Shown piece by piece: positions 54,301-60,963 of a DNA stretch of 64,000 nt (the stretch's first letter is position 1; each line of letters opens with the position of its first letter). The notes under the pieces were generated by a model. The model saw only the letters and a program-made list of their open reading frames with translations. It was not told where the DNA came from and made no database searches. The position numbers and the translations under genes are program-made. Source of the stretch: Micromonospora vinacea (GTDB lineage Bacteria; Actinomycetota; Actinomycetes; Mycobacteriales; Micromonosporaceae); NCBI RefSeq assembly GCF_015751785.1, contig NZ_JADOTY010000001.1, forward strand, positions 1-64,000, read 5' to 3'.

Positions 54301-54733
54301 GGCCGAGGGACAGCTCCGCGCCGAAGATGGTCGGCAGGCCCAGCGTACGAGCCGCCTCGGCGAAGCGGACCACCCCGTAGAAGCCGTCGTGGTCGGTGAC
54401 GGCGAGCGCGGTGAGCCCCAGCCGGGCCGCCTCCTCGGCCAGCTCCTCCGGGTGGCTGGCGCCGTCGAGGAAGCTGAAGTTGGTGTGCGCGTGCAGCTCC
54501 GCGTAGGGCACCACGCCGTCGGGACGGGTCAGCTCCGGCGGCTGGTACTGCTCGCGGCGGCGGCTCCACGCCGGGGAGTCGCCACCATCGGCGTCCACCG
54601 CGAGCGGGTCCACCACGTGCAGGTGCCGCTCACCTCTGCTCCCGCGGTTGCCACCCGCTCGGGTGTCACCGGCCCGGCCGGAGAGCACGCGTTCCAGCTC
54701 CGACCAGGGCATCTTCGGGTTGTGAAAGCTCAT
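51350..54733 (-). CDS. dnaE2: Error-prone DNA polymerase III alpha subunit DnaE2
   Basis: A 1127-residue C-family polymerase. The N-terminal PHP domain starts YAELHAHTNFSFLDGASHPE. The polymerase active site is in the region PDIDVDIESDRREEVIQHVY, with LGLGMLSALHYGYDMIGSRL and VALIRPGPIQGGSVHPFIRR. The C-terminal OB domain has LNLEDETGMLNVTCSPGLW. The N-terminus MSFHNPKMPWSELERVLSGR is typical of DnaE2. ATG at 54733 is preferred; the frame runs 26 codons further. It works with ImuA and ImuB in damage-induced mutagenesis. It lies last in the SOS group. Confidence 0.96.
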   Translation of the reverse strand: MSFHNPKMPWSELERVLSGRAGDTRAGGNRGSRGERHLHVVDPLAVDADGGDSPAWSRRREQYQPPELTRPDGVVPYAELHAHTNFSFLDGASHPEELAEEAARLGLTALAVTDHDGFYGVVRFAEAARTLGLPTIFGAELSLGLPGPQNGEPDPHGAHLLVLAHGHEGYARLATTIARAQLRGGEKGRPDYGDLEEVAAELRDHVLVLTGCRKGHVPGALLTEGVDAAARELDRLTALFGAETVAVELTDHGHPVDADRNDALAELAAAAGLPTVASNNVHYASPGRRRLATTVAAVRARRSLDEIDGWLPAAATAHLRSGAEMAARFAAYPGAVARAAEFGAELAFDLQLVAPQLPAYPVPPGHTEMSWLRKLTADGAHERYGPPQAHPTAYAQLDHELNMIEELGFPGYFLVVYDIVTFCRDQDIYCQGRGSAANSAVCYALRITNVDAVRHQLLFERFLAPERDGPPDIDVDIESDRREEVIQHVYTRYGREHAAQVANVISYRPRSAVRDVAKAFGYSPGQQDAWSKQIDRWGSVATVDVENIPEQVVEYANELQTFPRHLGIHSGGMVICDRPVIEVCPVEWGRMPGRSVLQWDKDDCAAVGLVKFDLLGLGMLSALHYGYDMIGSRLDLGDMTLDDPEVYDMLCRADSVGVFQVESRAQMATLPRLKPREFYDLVVEVALIRPGPIQGGSVHPFIRRKNGQEPVTFAHPLMRNALEKTLGVPLFQEQLMQLAIDLAGFDAAEADQLRRAMGAKRSVERMTRIADRLYAGMAERGITGELADDVYRKLTAFASYGFPESHAMSFAYLVYASSWLKRYHPAPFLAALLNAQPMGFYSPQTLVDDARRHGVEVRRPDINASGAKAVLESTPETRWGSGPGEPPHAWGLGGPAVRLGLSSVRTLGAEVAERIEAERVAGGPYRDMPDLARRLGLTAAQLEALATADAFACFGLSRRQALWAAGAAAQDRPGRLPGTVTGAAAPTLPGMEAVDRLVADVWATGLSPESHPARFIRGQLDVLGAVPIARLGRVEPGQRIRVGGIVTHRQRPATAGGVTFLNLEDETGMLNVTCSPGLWQRYRRVARTSAALVVRGRLQRHEGVTNLVADRLDAIEPPVSPASRDFR

Positions 54734-54844
54734 CCGGCCGCTCTGGCCGCGCTGCTCGGCCCGGTACTGCTCGGTCGAGGGACGCTGGACGACCGGGTCG
54801 ACGACGAACACGACGGCGGTCGCCCCGCCGGCGGCGAGAGGTGC

Positions 54845-54898
54845 GATGAGCGTGATGACTCACAGGCATCTTGATGTCTGTGAGTCATCACGCTCATC
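54845..54898. repeat. 26-bp palindrome (family copy 2) upstream of dnaE2
   Basis: Left arm 54845-54870 and right arm 54873-54898 pair over 26 bases with one G-T pair and a two-base loop. The arm begins GATGAGCGTGATGACTCACA. It shares the core GAGCGTGATGACTCA and AGGCAT with the palindrome at 38789-38836. It lies between the imuB stop and dnaE2, on the same strand, so it may stabilise, process or partly end the transcript. Confidence 0.85.
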
Positions 54899-54958
54899 AG
54901 GACATCTGCTCCCCAGCCAGCGCGGAGCCAGCCGACGTCGGGCAGGGATCGACCTGAC

Positions 54959-56509
54959 TTAGTCATAGATCGCCTCCACCAACCACTGCCCCGACTCCAC
55001 GGCCAGCAGCAGGGCAGCACCGTCGGCCAGGCTGACCTGGAACCGGGCCCGGCGGCGGGCCTCGGCCGGCGCCCACCAGCGCTCGTCCACCGGCCACGGC
55101 CCGGCCCAACCCACGATCTCCGCTGGCTGACCGGTGCCGACCACCAGTCGGGCGGGCGCGGCGCTCACCGCCAACCGCGCGCTGATCACCACCGGCTCAC
55201 CAGCGGCGTCGTGCACGGTCGCGGCGAGCGGACTGGGCAGCACCACGGCGGGCGCGGGCGGCGGCAGCCCGCCCGGCCACGGCGGAGCTTCGGGCAGGGC
55301 CGGGAGTCGTTCGTCGCCCCACGGCACCAGCCGTACCTGATCGGCCGGGGAGCGCCCACCACCGAGCACTGCGGTGACCACCGCCTCCGGGCCGAGGATG
55401 CCCTGCACCCGGCTCAACGCCCGGTGCGCGCGTTCCCGCTCCTCGCCGGTCTCCCCCCAGAGGCCGGCCTGCAGACCGGCCTGGGCGATCACCCCGTCCG
55501 GGATCAGGCGCAGCCGGATGATGCCGGCCGTCGGTCGGGCCGGGCGGGCGTTGCTGCCGGAGAGCCACCCGTCGAGCTGCCAGCGCACCCGGTCGGCGAT
55601 GGCCGCGGCGGTGAGCAGGCCATCGTGCCGCCACACCCGGTGCAGCTCCTGCCCGTGCTCGGTGACCGCCTCGATGCCGAGTCGGGTGCAGGCCAGCCCG
55701 TGCCCGGCCAGCCGCTCGTGCAGCTGCTCAGCCAGCGCCCGGGCCACGAACGCCGCCGCGTCGACCCGGTCGATCGGTTCGTCGTGCTCCGCCGTCACCG
55801 TCAGGTCGGCCGGCGGCTGCCGGACGGCGAGTGGGCGGTGGTCCCGCCCGGCGGCCAGCCGGTGGGCCAGCGCACCGTCGAACCCGAACCGGGCCAGCAC
55901 GTCACCGGCCGGCAGGGCGGCGAAGTCGCCGAGGGTGCGTACCCCCAGCCGGCGCAGCAGGTCGGCCAGCGCCGACCGGCCGAGCGCCTCGACCGGCAAC
56001 CCGGCCAGGAACTCCGGTGTCCCGCCCGGTGCCACCACCCGGCCGGCGCGAGCGGCCAACCCGGCCGCGAACACCCCGTCGGCGATGCCGACCTGGCTCT
56101 CCACCAGGCACGACTGGGCCACGTGCTCGATGATCCGCTCAGCGGCCGCCTCCTCGCCCCCGAGGTAACGGCCCGGCCCCCGGGCGGCCACCGCGCAGGC
56201 GCCCGGACGGACCACCTCGACCCCGGCGACCAACTCCTCCACCGCGGCGACCACCGGCTCGAACGCCCGGGCGTCCCGGCCGGGGTCGTACTCCACGACG
56301 GTGAGCTGGGGGCAGCGACCCTGCGCCTCCCGTTTGCGCAGCCCTCGACGCACCCCCTCGGCGCGGGCCCGCTCGGAGCAGGCGACCACCCGGTTGGCGT
56401 GCAGCACGGCGACCGGGCCGGTCGCCGGCACCCCGTCGACGATCTCGGCGGCGAGCACCGGCCAGTCCGGGCACCACAGCAGCAGCGTGCGTGCCGGCGC
56501 GCCGGTCAC
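54959..56509 (-). CDS. imuB: ImuB-type Y-family polymerase homologue (catalytically inactive)
   Basis: A 516-residue Y-family-like protein. The N-terminus LLLWCPDWPVLAAEIVDGVP replaces the DxD motif of active enzymes, and VEVVRPGACAVAARGPGRYL replaces the SxDE motif. Both catalytic acidic sites are thus lost, as in known ImuB. The HhH-like region is GVRTLGDFAALPAGDVLARFG. The C-terminal tail is typical for this mutasome hub, which brings DnaE2 to the clamp. It overlaps imuA (56506) by four bases. Confidence 0.93.
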   Translation of the reverse strand: MTGAPARTLLLWCPDWPVLAAEIVDGVPATGPVAVLHANRVVACSERARAEGVRRGLRKREAQGRCPQLTVVEYDPGRDARAFEPVVAAVEELVAGVEVVRPGACAVAARGPGRYLGGEEAAAERIIEHVAQSCLVESQVGIADGVFAAGLAARAGRVVAPGGTPEFLAGLPVEALGRSALADLLRRLGVRTLGDFAALPAGDVLARFGFDGALAHRLAAGRDHRPLAVRQPPADLTVTAEHDEPIDRVDAAAFVARALAEQLHERLAGHGLACTRLGIEAVTEHGQELHRVWRHDGLLTAAAIADRVRWQLDGWLSGSNARPARPTAGIIRLRLIPDGVIAQAGLQAGLWGETGEERERAHRALSRVQGILGPEAVVTAVLGGGRSPADQVRLVPWGDERLPALPEAPPWPGGLPPPAPAVVLPSPLAATVHDAAGEPVVISARLAVSAAPARLVVGTGQPAEIVGWAGPWPVDERWWAPAEARRRARFQVSLADGAALLLAVESGQWLVEAIYD

Positions 56510-57231
56510 CCCCGACCGACCAGGGCGAGTGGCGCGGCCGATCGGCCCACTGGCGACGGCAGCGTACGAGGGATCACCCGGGTCAGCTCGTCACCCGGGA
56601 GCCAGACCTTGATCTCCTTGGGTCGGGCAGCCGCACCGCGTCCGCGCGCCGAGACGGTGATCTCCCGGCGGCGCAACCGCCCCCGACCCAGCCCGAGCCC
56701 CTCCCAGACCCCGCGGACCACCTGCAACGTCACGTCTGCGCCGTCCCACCGGCCGTACGGGACGAGCACGCTGCCGCGCTGCCGGGCCCGGGCGGCCAAC
56801 CGGGTGGCGACCGAGGCGGAGACCGAGGCCGGCACTGTGGTGACCACGACGTCCACCCCGTCGATCAGCGCGGCGACCACTGTGGCCCACTCGGGGCCGG
56901 GGTTCGGCACCAGGGCCAACCGGTCCAGGGCGATGCCCAACTCAGCCGCCGCGCCCGCGCCGAACGTCGGCACCCCGACCACGGCGCACCACGAGCCGGC
57001 CCGGGACGCCTCGGCGAGCAGGGCCAGCATCAGCGAGGTGCCACCGCTGCGGCGGGGCTGGCCGGCGGCGACCGCGATGGTGCTGCCCCGGCGCAGGCCC
57101 CGGTTGGGCAGCAGACCGGTCAGCTCGGGCACCACCGGCAGCACCCGGTGCCCACCGACCGGGTCGGGTGCGCTCGCCGGGCGCACCAGATCGGCCAGTG
57201 CGGCGGAACCGACCACCATGCGGCCCGCCAT
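56506..57231 (-). CDS. imuA: ImuA-like RecA-fold protein
   Basis: A 241-residue protein in the place of ImuA. It has the segment LRRGSTIAVAAGQPRRSGGTSLML, in which a Walker-A-like RecA site is degraded, then ALDRLALVPNPGPEWATVVAALIDGVDVVV. The degraded P-loop agrees with mycobacterial ImuA'-type proteins. ATG at 57231 is chosen over the longer frame because the conserved part starts there. It is the first gene of the imuA-imuB coupled pair and follows the HEPN gene by about 100 bases. Confidence 0.85.
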   Translation of the reverse strand: MAGRMVVGSAALADLVRPASAPDPVGGHRVLPVVPELTGLLPNRGLRRGSTIAVAAGQPRRSGGTSLMLALLAEASRAGSWCAVVGVPTFGAGAAAELGIALDRLALVPNPGPEWATVVAALIDGVDVVVTTVPASVSASVATRLAARARQRGSVLVPYGRWDGADVTLQVVRGVWEGLGLGRGRLRRREITVSARGRGAAARPKEIKVWLPGDELTRVIPRTLPSPVGRSAAPLALVGRG

Positions 57232-57333
57232 TGGACCAACTCCCCCGTCGTTGCTGTGGATCAGATCAGGACCGGCACGCCGCGCCACCGGCCGCCCGGC
57301 TCCCCCCGCGGGGCGGCCGGTGGCGCGGCGGGA

Positions 57334-57783
57334 TCAGGCGGCGAGGCCGTCCAGGGCCGGTTGGTGTGCCACGCCGAGCGCGGTTTCCACCACCGTGACG
57401 AACTGTTCGGCGGCGCGGAGCAGATCGTCGGCCTCCCGGGCGCTGACCACCCGGGGGATGCCGGCCTCGGCGGCGGCGCGCTTGCTGGCACCCGCGGCGA
57501 AGAACCGGGACCACTCGTCGAGCTCCGGAGCGACCGCGCAGAGGAGGACCCAGACGCTGGTGATCCGGTTACGCCGAGTCGGCGCGGGTCGGGCCCGGGC
57601 GGCGAGCAGGGCCGCCGCCGCGCGCAGGGCGGCCAGGTGGGCAGCCGCGTAACGCAGGCCGTCAGGTCGGGTCTGGCCGGCCTCGACCAGCCCACGGCGG
57701 GCCAACGTGAGGAGCTGGGCGGGGGTGCGGTGCGGCAGCACGTGCGCCGGCACCGTCGGTGCCTGAGCCGGGTTGGTCGGCAT
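57334..57783 (-). CDS. SAV_6107 family HEPN domain protein
   Basis: A 149-residue helical protein that matches the HEPN-like family named after Streptomyces SAV_6107. Features are an N-terminal PTNPAQAPTVPAHVLPHRTP, the segment ARRGLVEAGQTRPDGLRYAAAHLAALRAAAALLAARARP in parts, then VWVLLCAVAPELDEWSRFFAAGA and ISA-type tail READDLLRAAEQFVTVVE. A canonical RxxxxH RNase motif of active HEPN toxins is not seen. ATG at 57783 has GGAGGAGAG before it. It is the first gene after two LexA boxes, so it is probably SOS-induced. Confidence 0.85.
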   Translation of the reverse strand: MPTNPAQAPTVPAHVLPHRTPAQLLTLARRGLVEAGQTRPDGLRYAAAHLAALRAAAALLAARARPAPTRRNRITSVWVLLCAVAPELDEWSRFFAAGASKRAAAEAGIPRVVSAREADDLLRAAEQFVTVVETALGVAHQPALDGLAA

Positions 57784-57868
57784 GGATGTCTCTCCTCCAC
57801 GTGGCCGAGACGTCACTCCGGCGGCTGATGCCACCGACGCGACGCCGAGGTCGGGTGGTGCGGAGGAA

Positions 57869-57974
57869 GACGCACCGGGTGTGGCCGGCCGGGTGTGGAT
57901 GCTTCCCCACACCACACCCGGCCGGCGGACCGGCGGGTGCGTCGCCCGCCGCCCGGGGGTCGTGGGCGGCGGGC
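57869..57974 (-). promoter_or_regulatory. Two GC-rich hairpins in the HEPN leader
   Basis: The nested hairpin has outer arms GACGCACC (57869-57876) and GGTGCGTC (57936-57943), and inner arms CCGGCCGGGTGTGG (57885-57898) and CCACACCCGGCCGG (57912-57925). Right after it, GCCCGCCGCCC (57944 region) pairs with GGGCGGCGGGC across a nine-base loop. Both would fold in the RNA before the HEPN gene. There is no T-run, so simple termination is not supported. Confidence 0.6.
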
Positions 57975-58086
57975 AACGCTCCTGCCTGTTGGGACCAGGC
58001 TCGCGACTGCCCGGAAACCCAGGTGCGGCCCGCGGAGCCGCACCGCCCGGAGGTGGCGCCGCGAAACGCCGCGCTCCGGCTGGTTG

Positions 58087-58119
58087 GAACGGGCGTTCGA
58101 GGCAATCGAACACTCGTTC
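58087..58119. promoter_or_regulatory. Two LexA (SOS) boxes
   Basis: GAAC-GGGC-GTTC (58087-58098) and GAAC-ACTC-GTTC (58108-58119) both match the GAAC-N4-GTTC core of Gram-positive LexA boxes; the second is framed as TCGAACACTCGTTCTA. Their centres are 21 bases apart, about two helix turns. They lie before the HEPN-imuA-imuB-dnaE2 group and about 110 bases before the opposite ybaK-like gene. Confidence 0.8.
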
Positions 58120-58227
58120 TAACTGCTGCTGACAGTACACCTCCCCTCCGACGAAAATGCAACGTGTGACGCGCCGAGCGCGCCGGCCGACCGAACCGGC
58201 CACCAACGGACCGGGAAGAATGGCGGG

Positions 58228-58716
58228 ATGCAGCCACACCCGAACGTACGGGCGGTGCAGGACGCTCTCACCGCCGCCGGCACACTCGACGGCGCCGGTG
58301 AGCCCAGCATGGTCCGTCTGCTGCCCGACGCGGTGCACACCGCCTCGGCGGCCGCCGAGGCGCTCGACGTCGAGGTCGGTCAGATCGCCAACTCACTGAT
58401 CTTCGACGCGGACGACACGCCACTGCTCGTCCTCACCTCCGGCGCGCACCGGGTCGACACCGCGGGCCTGGCGGCATCGATCGGCGTCACCCGGCTGCGC
58501 CGGGCCACCCCGGAGTTCGTCCGGGCCCACACCGGGCAGCCGATCGGCGGGGTCGCCCCACTCGGGCACCCGCACCCACTGCGCACCCTGGTGGACACGG
58601 CACTGGCGGCGTACCCGGAGATCTGGGCCGCGGGTGGCGTACCCCAGGCGGTCTTCCCGACCACCTACGCCGAGCTGTTGCGGGTCACCGCCGGCACCCC
58701 GGCCGAGGTGGCGTGA
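58228..58716 (+). CDS. YbaK/EbsC (ProX-type) tRNA deacylase-like protein
   Basis: A 162-residue protein of the YbaK/ProX fold that clears wrongly charged tRNAs. The family C-terminal signature is HTGQPIGGVAPLGHPHPL, and VTRLRRATPEFVRAH is also typical. The key lysine of YbaK (in VYKTLLV of E. coli) is replaced by Asn here, in QIANSLIFDAD. This substitution makes normal YbaK deacylation uncertain. The start is ATG with a GGGAAG-type site nearby. It ends in a GTGA overlapping the repeat at the next gene. Confidence 0.88.
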   Translation: MQPHPNVRAVQDALTAAGTLDGAGEPSMVRLLPDAVHTASAAAEALDVEVGQIANSLIFDADDTPLLVLTSGAHRVDTAGLAASIGVTRLRRATPEFVRAHTGQPIGGVAPLGHPHPLRTLVDTALAAYPEIWAAGGVPQAVFPTTYAELLRVTAGTPAEVA

Positions 58717-58724
58717 GCGAGCGG

Positions 58725-58816
58725 AGCGAGCGAACCAGCAGGCACAGCAGCGACGCGCTCGCGCCGCCGCGAAGCGGAGGCGTGAGCGAGCGGACCAGCA
58801 GGCACAGCGGCGACGC
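58725..58816 (+). repeat. Two 32-base direct repeats at the ybaK-crtA-like junction
   Basis: Copies at 58725-58756 and 58785-58816 begin AGCGAGCGAACCAGCAGGC and differ at two positions, 60 bases apart. The GTGAGCGAGCGGAGCGAG phrase at 58713-58730 is also internally repetitive. The distance is a multiple of three, so it duplicates about 11 residues in the reading frame. It looks like a dispersed GC-rich repeat rather than functional coding. Confidence 0.7.
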
Positions 58817-59543
58817 TCCGGAGCTGGTCACGCTGCACGTGTGGCGCACCTCCCGCGGCGCGCTGCCCCGGGCGCTGACCCGGATGGCACTGGACCCCCG
58901 CCGGTTGCGGGCCCTCCCGGGCGTCCGGTTCGGCAAGCTGCTGGGCACCGGGACCGGCACCGACTTCGGGCCGAGGGACGCCGACCTGACCCGGTGGGCG
59001 GCGCTGACCGTCTGGGACTCCCCCGCCGCGGCGGCCGACTTCGACGACTCGTCGGTCGGGCGGGCCTGGGCGCGCATCGCCCACGCCCGGGCCCGGATCG
59101 ACCTGCGCCCGCTGACCAGCCGGGGTGAGTGGTCCGGCCAGCGGCCGTTCGGTGACCCGCCGGGCGGCCGGGTCACCGGCCCGGTGCTGGCACTGACCCG
59201 GGCCCGGCTACGGGCCCGGCGGGCTGCCACCTTCTGGCGGGCGATCCCACCGGTGGCCGCCGCCCTGCGCGACGCGCCAGGGTTGCTGGCCCGGTTCGGG
59301 GTCGGAGAGGCCCCGCTGGGCTGGCAGGGCACGGTGAGCGTGTGGCGCGACCCGACGGACCTGGTGGCGTTCGCGTACCGTCACCCGGAGCACCGGGCGG
59401 CGATCATGCGAACCCCCACCGCGGGCTGGTACGCGGAGGAGTTGTTCGCCCGGTTCGAGGTGCGCGACGTGATCGGCGACCGGTCGGTGCTCGGGTGGGT
59501 CGCCGACGGCGGCCCGGAAACGGTGAAGGGTGGACGGGCATGA
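58782..59543 (+). CDS. CrtA-like (spheroidene monooxygenase family) protein
   Basis: About 253 residues from GTG at 58782. An alternative GTG at 58713 overlaps the previous stop but would include the direct repeat. Typical CrtA segments are ELVTLHVWRTSRGALPRALT, the middle RLRARRAATFWRAIPPVAA and the end HPEHRAAIMRTPTAGWYAEELFARFEV in pieces. CrtA proteins hydroxylate or oxidise carotenoid ends. Position next to CruF-, glycosyltransferase- and desaturase-like genes supports a carotenoid role, but the exact step here is not known. It overlaps the GNAT gene by ATGA. Confidence 0.75.
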   Translation: MSERTSRHSGDAPELVTLHVWRTSRGALPRALTRMALDPRRLRALPGVRFGKLLGTGTGTDFGPRDADLTRWAALTVWDSPAAAADFDDSSVGRAWARIAHARARIDLRPLTSRGEWSGQRPFGDPPGGRVTGPVLALTRARLRARRAATFWRAIPPVAAALRDAPGLLARFGVGEAPLGWQGTVSVWRDPTDLVAFAYRHPEHRAAIMRTPTAGWYAEELFARFEVRDVIGDRSVLGWVADGGPETVKGGRA

Positions 59544-60091
59544 GGTTGGTGCGCTGGACGCCGGACGATCTCGTCCGGCGGCTGGACGACGTGGTGGCCG
59601 TCTACGGCGAGGCGATGGGATACCGCACCGACCTGCTGGAAGCCCGGCGCGGTTACATCGCCACCCACGTCCGCCGGCCGGGTTTCCGGGCGGTCGCCAG
59701 CCTGACCAGCGAGGGTCACCTCGCCGGCTTCGGCTACGGCTACCTGGGCGCCTCCGGTCAGTGGTGGCACGACCAGGTGCACCGCGCGCTGGACGCCCCG
59801 ACCCGCACGCGCTGGCTCGCCCACTGCTTCGAGGTGGTCGAGCTGCACGTCCGGCCCCCGGCGCAGGGGCACGGGCTGGGCACCGGTCAGCTACGCGCGT
59901 TGCTCGGCATGGCGGAGGGCGACACCACTCTGCTGTCCACCCCGGAAGCCGACGAGCAGACCTCACGGGCCTGGCGGTTGTACCGACGGTTCGGCTTCGT
60001 CGACGTGCTGCGCGACTTCCACTTCCCCGGCGACGAGCGACCGTTCGGCGTACTCGGTAGGGATCTGCCGCTCGAGCCACCGGCGTCATGA
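59540..60091 (+). CDS. GNAT family N-acetyltransferase
   Basis: A 183-residue GCN5-type acetyltransferase. The acetyl-CoA loop is PPAQGHGLGTGQLRALLGMA (Q/RxxGxG/A type), and the C-terminal LYRRFGFVDVL is a typical last motif. The acceptor is unknown. Its ATG shares four bases with the CrtA-like stop, and its TGA overlaps the next ATG (60088), so it is embedded in the carotenoid operon. A role in pigment or sugar acylation is possible but not shown. Confidence 0.88.
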   Translation: MRLVRWTPDDLVRRLDDVVAVYGEAMGYRTDLLEARRGYIATHVRRPGFRAVASLTSEGHLAGFGYGYLGASGQWWHDQVHRALDAPTRTRWLAHCFEVVELHVRPPAQGHGLGTGQLRALLGMAEGDTTLLSTPEADEQTSRAWRLYRRFGFVDVLRDFHFPGDERPFGVLGRDLPLEPPAS

Positions 60092-60963
60092 CCCGGCGGC
60101 TCTCCTGGGCGCTGCTCGCCGTCCTGGTGCTCGCCCAGATCTGCTACCCGCTCACCACCGGCGCCACCCGGGCCGGGCTCACCGTGGCCACCGTCGTCCT
60201 CGGTTGGCTGCTCTCGGTCGGCCACGCGCTGCTCAGCCGGGGTCTGCGGGTGGCGGCGGCGCTGGTGGCCGTGGCCACCGGCGGCGGGTTCGCGATCGAG
60301 GCGATCGGGGTGGCCACCGGCGTGCCGTTCGGCAGCTACGACTACTCCGGTGAGCTGGGCCCCAAGCTGGCCGGCGTGCCACTGATCATTCCGCTGGCCT
60401 GGACCTGGATGGCCTGGCCGGCCTGGCTGGCGGCGGTCCGACTGACCGGCGGCGGCGCCACGACTGCCGACGGCAGCAGGTCGACAGCCGGCGGCGGGCC
60501 GACTCTGGGTCGATGGGTGGGGCGGATCGCGCTGGCCACTGTGGGGCTGGCCGCCTGGGACCTCTTCCTCGACCCGCAGATGGTGGCCGAGGGCTACTGG
60601 GTCTGGCGCGACGCCACCCCGGCCCTGCCCGGCCTGGCCGGCATCCCGGTCAGCAACTACCTGGGCTGGCTGCTCTTCGCGGTGCTGATGATGAGCGCGC
60701 TGCGCCCGCTGGCCGGGCCGGCCGCCGAGCACACCGACCGGCGGGACCACCCCATGTTCGCGCTCTACCTGTGGACGTACTTCTCCAGCATCCTGGCCCA
60801 CGCCGTCTTCCTCGACCTGCCCGCCTCGGCACTCTGGGGCGCCGCCGGCATGTCGGTGACCGCGGTGCCCCTGGCGGTGACAGTGCTCCGTGCCCAGCGC
60901 GGCCGTCACCTCCGGCCGGAGGCCCACCAGCCACACCGCCCCGGCGTCGACGCGACCCGATGA
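60088..60963 (+). CDS. cruF: CruF-like carotenoid 1',2'-hydratase (carotenoid biosynthesis protein)
   Basis: A 291-residue membrane protein of the DUF422/CruF family with about seven hydrophobic segments. Family phrases are GGGFAIEAIGVATGVPFGSYDYSGELGPKL in parts, VPLIIPLAWTWMAWPAWL and WDLFLDPQMVAEGYWVW, and the end YLWTYFSSILAHAVFLDLPASA. CruF hydrates the end of an acyclic carotenoid to make a tertiary alcohol that can be glycosylated. It fits the glycosyltransferase downstream. ATG overlap on both sides shows tight coupling. Confidence 0.88.
   Translation: MTRRLSWALLAVLVLAQICYPLTTGATRAGLTVATVVLGWLLSVGHALLSRGLRVAAALVAVATGGGFAIEAIGVATGVPFGSYDYSGELGPKLAGVPLIIPLAWTWMAWPAWLAAVRLTGGGATTADGSRSTAGGGPTLGRWVGRIALATVGLAAWDLFLDPQMVAEGYWVWRDATPALPGLAGIPVSNYLGWLLFAVLMMSALRPLAGPAAEHTDRRDHPMFALYLWTYFSSILAHAVFLDLPASALWGAAGMSVTAVPLAVTVLRAQRGRHLRPEAHQPHRPGVDATR

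Larger units (their letters stand above)
57784..58227. promoter_or_regulatory. SOS control region and structured leader
   Basis: This 444-base gap holds, from right to left on the minus strand, two LexA boxes (58087-58119), a long leader, a GC-rich hairpin (57944-57974) and a nested hairpin (57869-57943). I see no gene in it. The plus side ends before the ybaK-like start at 58228. Confidence 0.65.

Noticed and set aside
55211..57652. An 813-codon plus-strand open frame
   Set aside because: It lies opposite imuB, imuA and the HEPN gene, all of which have family motifs; the frame has none.
58081..58140. A LexA-independent RecA-NDp/PafBC-type promoter beside the LexA boxes
   Set aside because: CTGTCAGCA with a later TAGAAC is only a partial match, and the spacing is wrong. 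Only the LexA boxes are kept.
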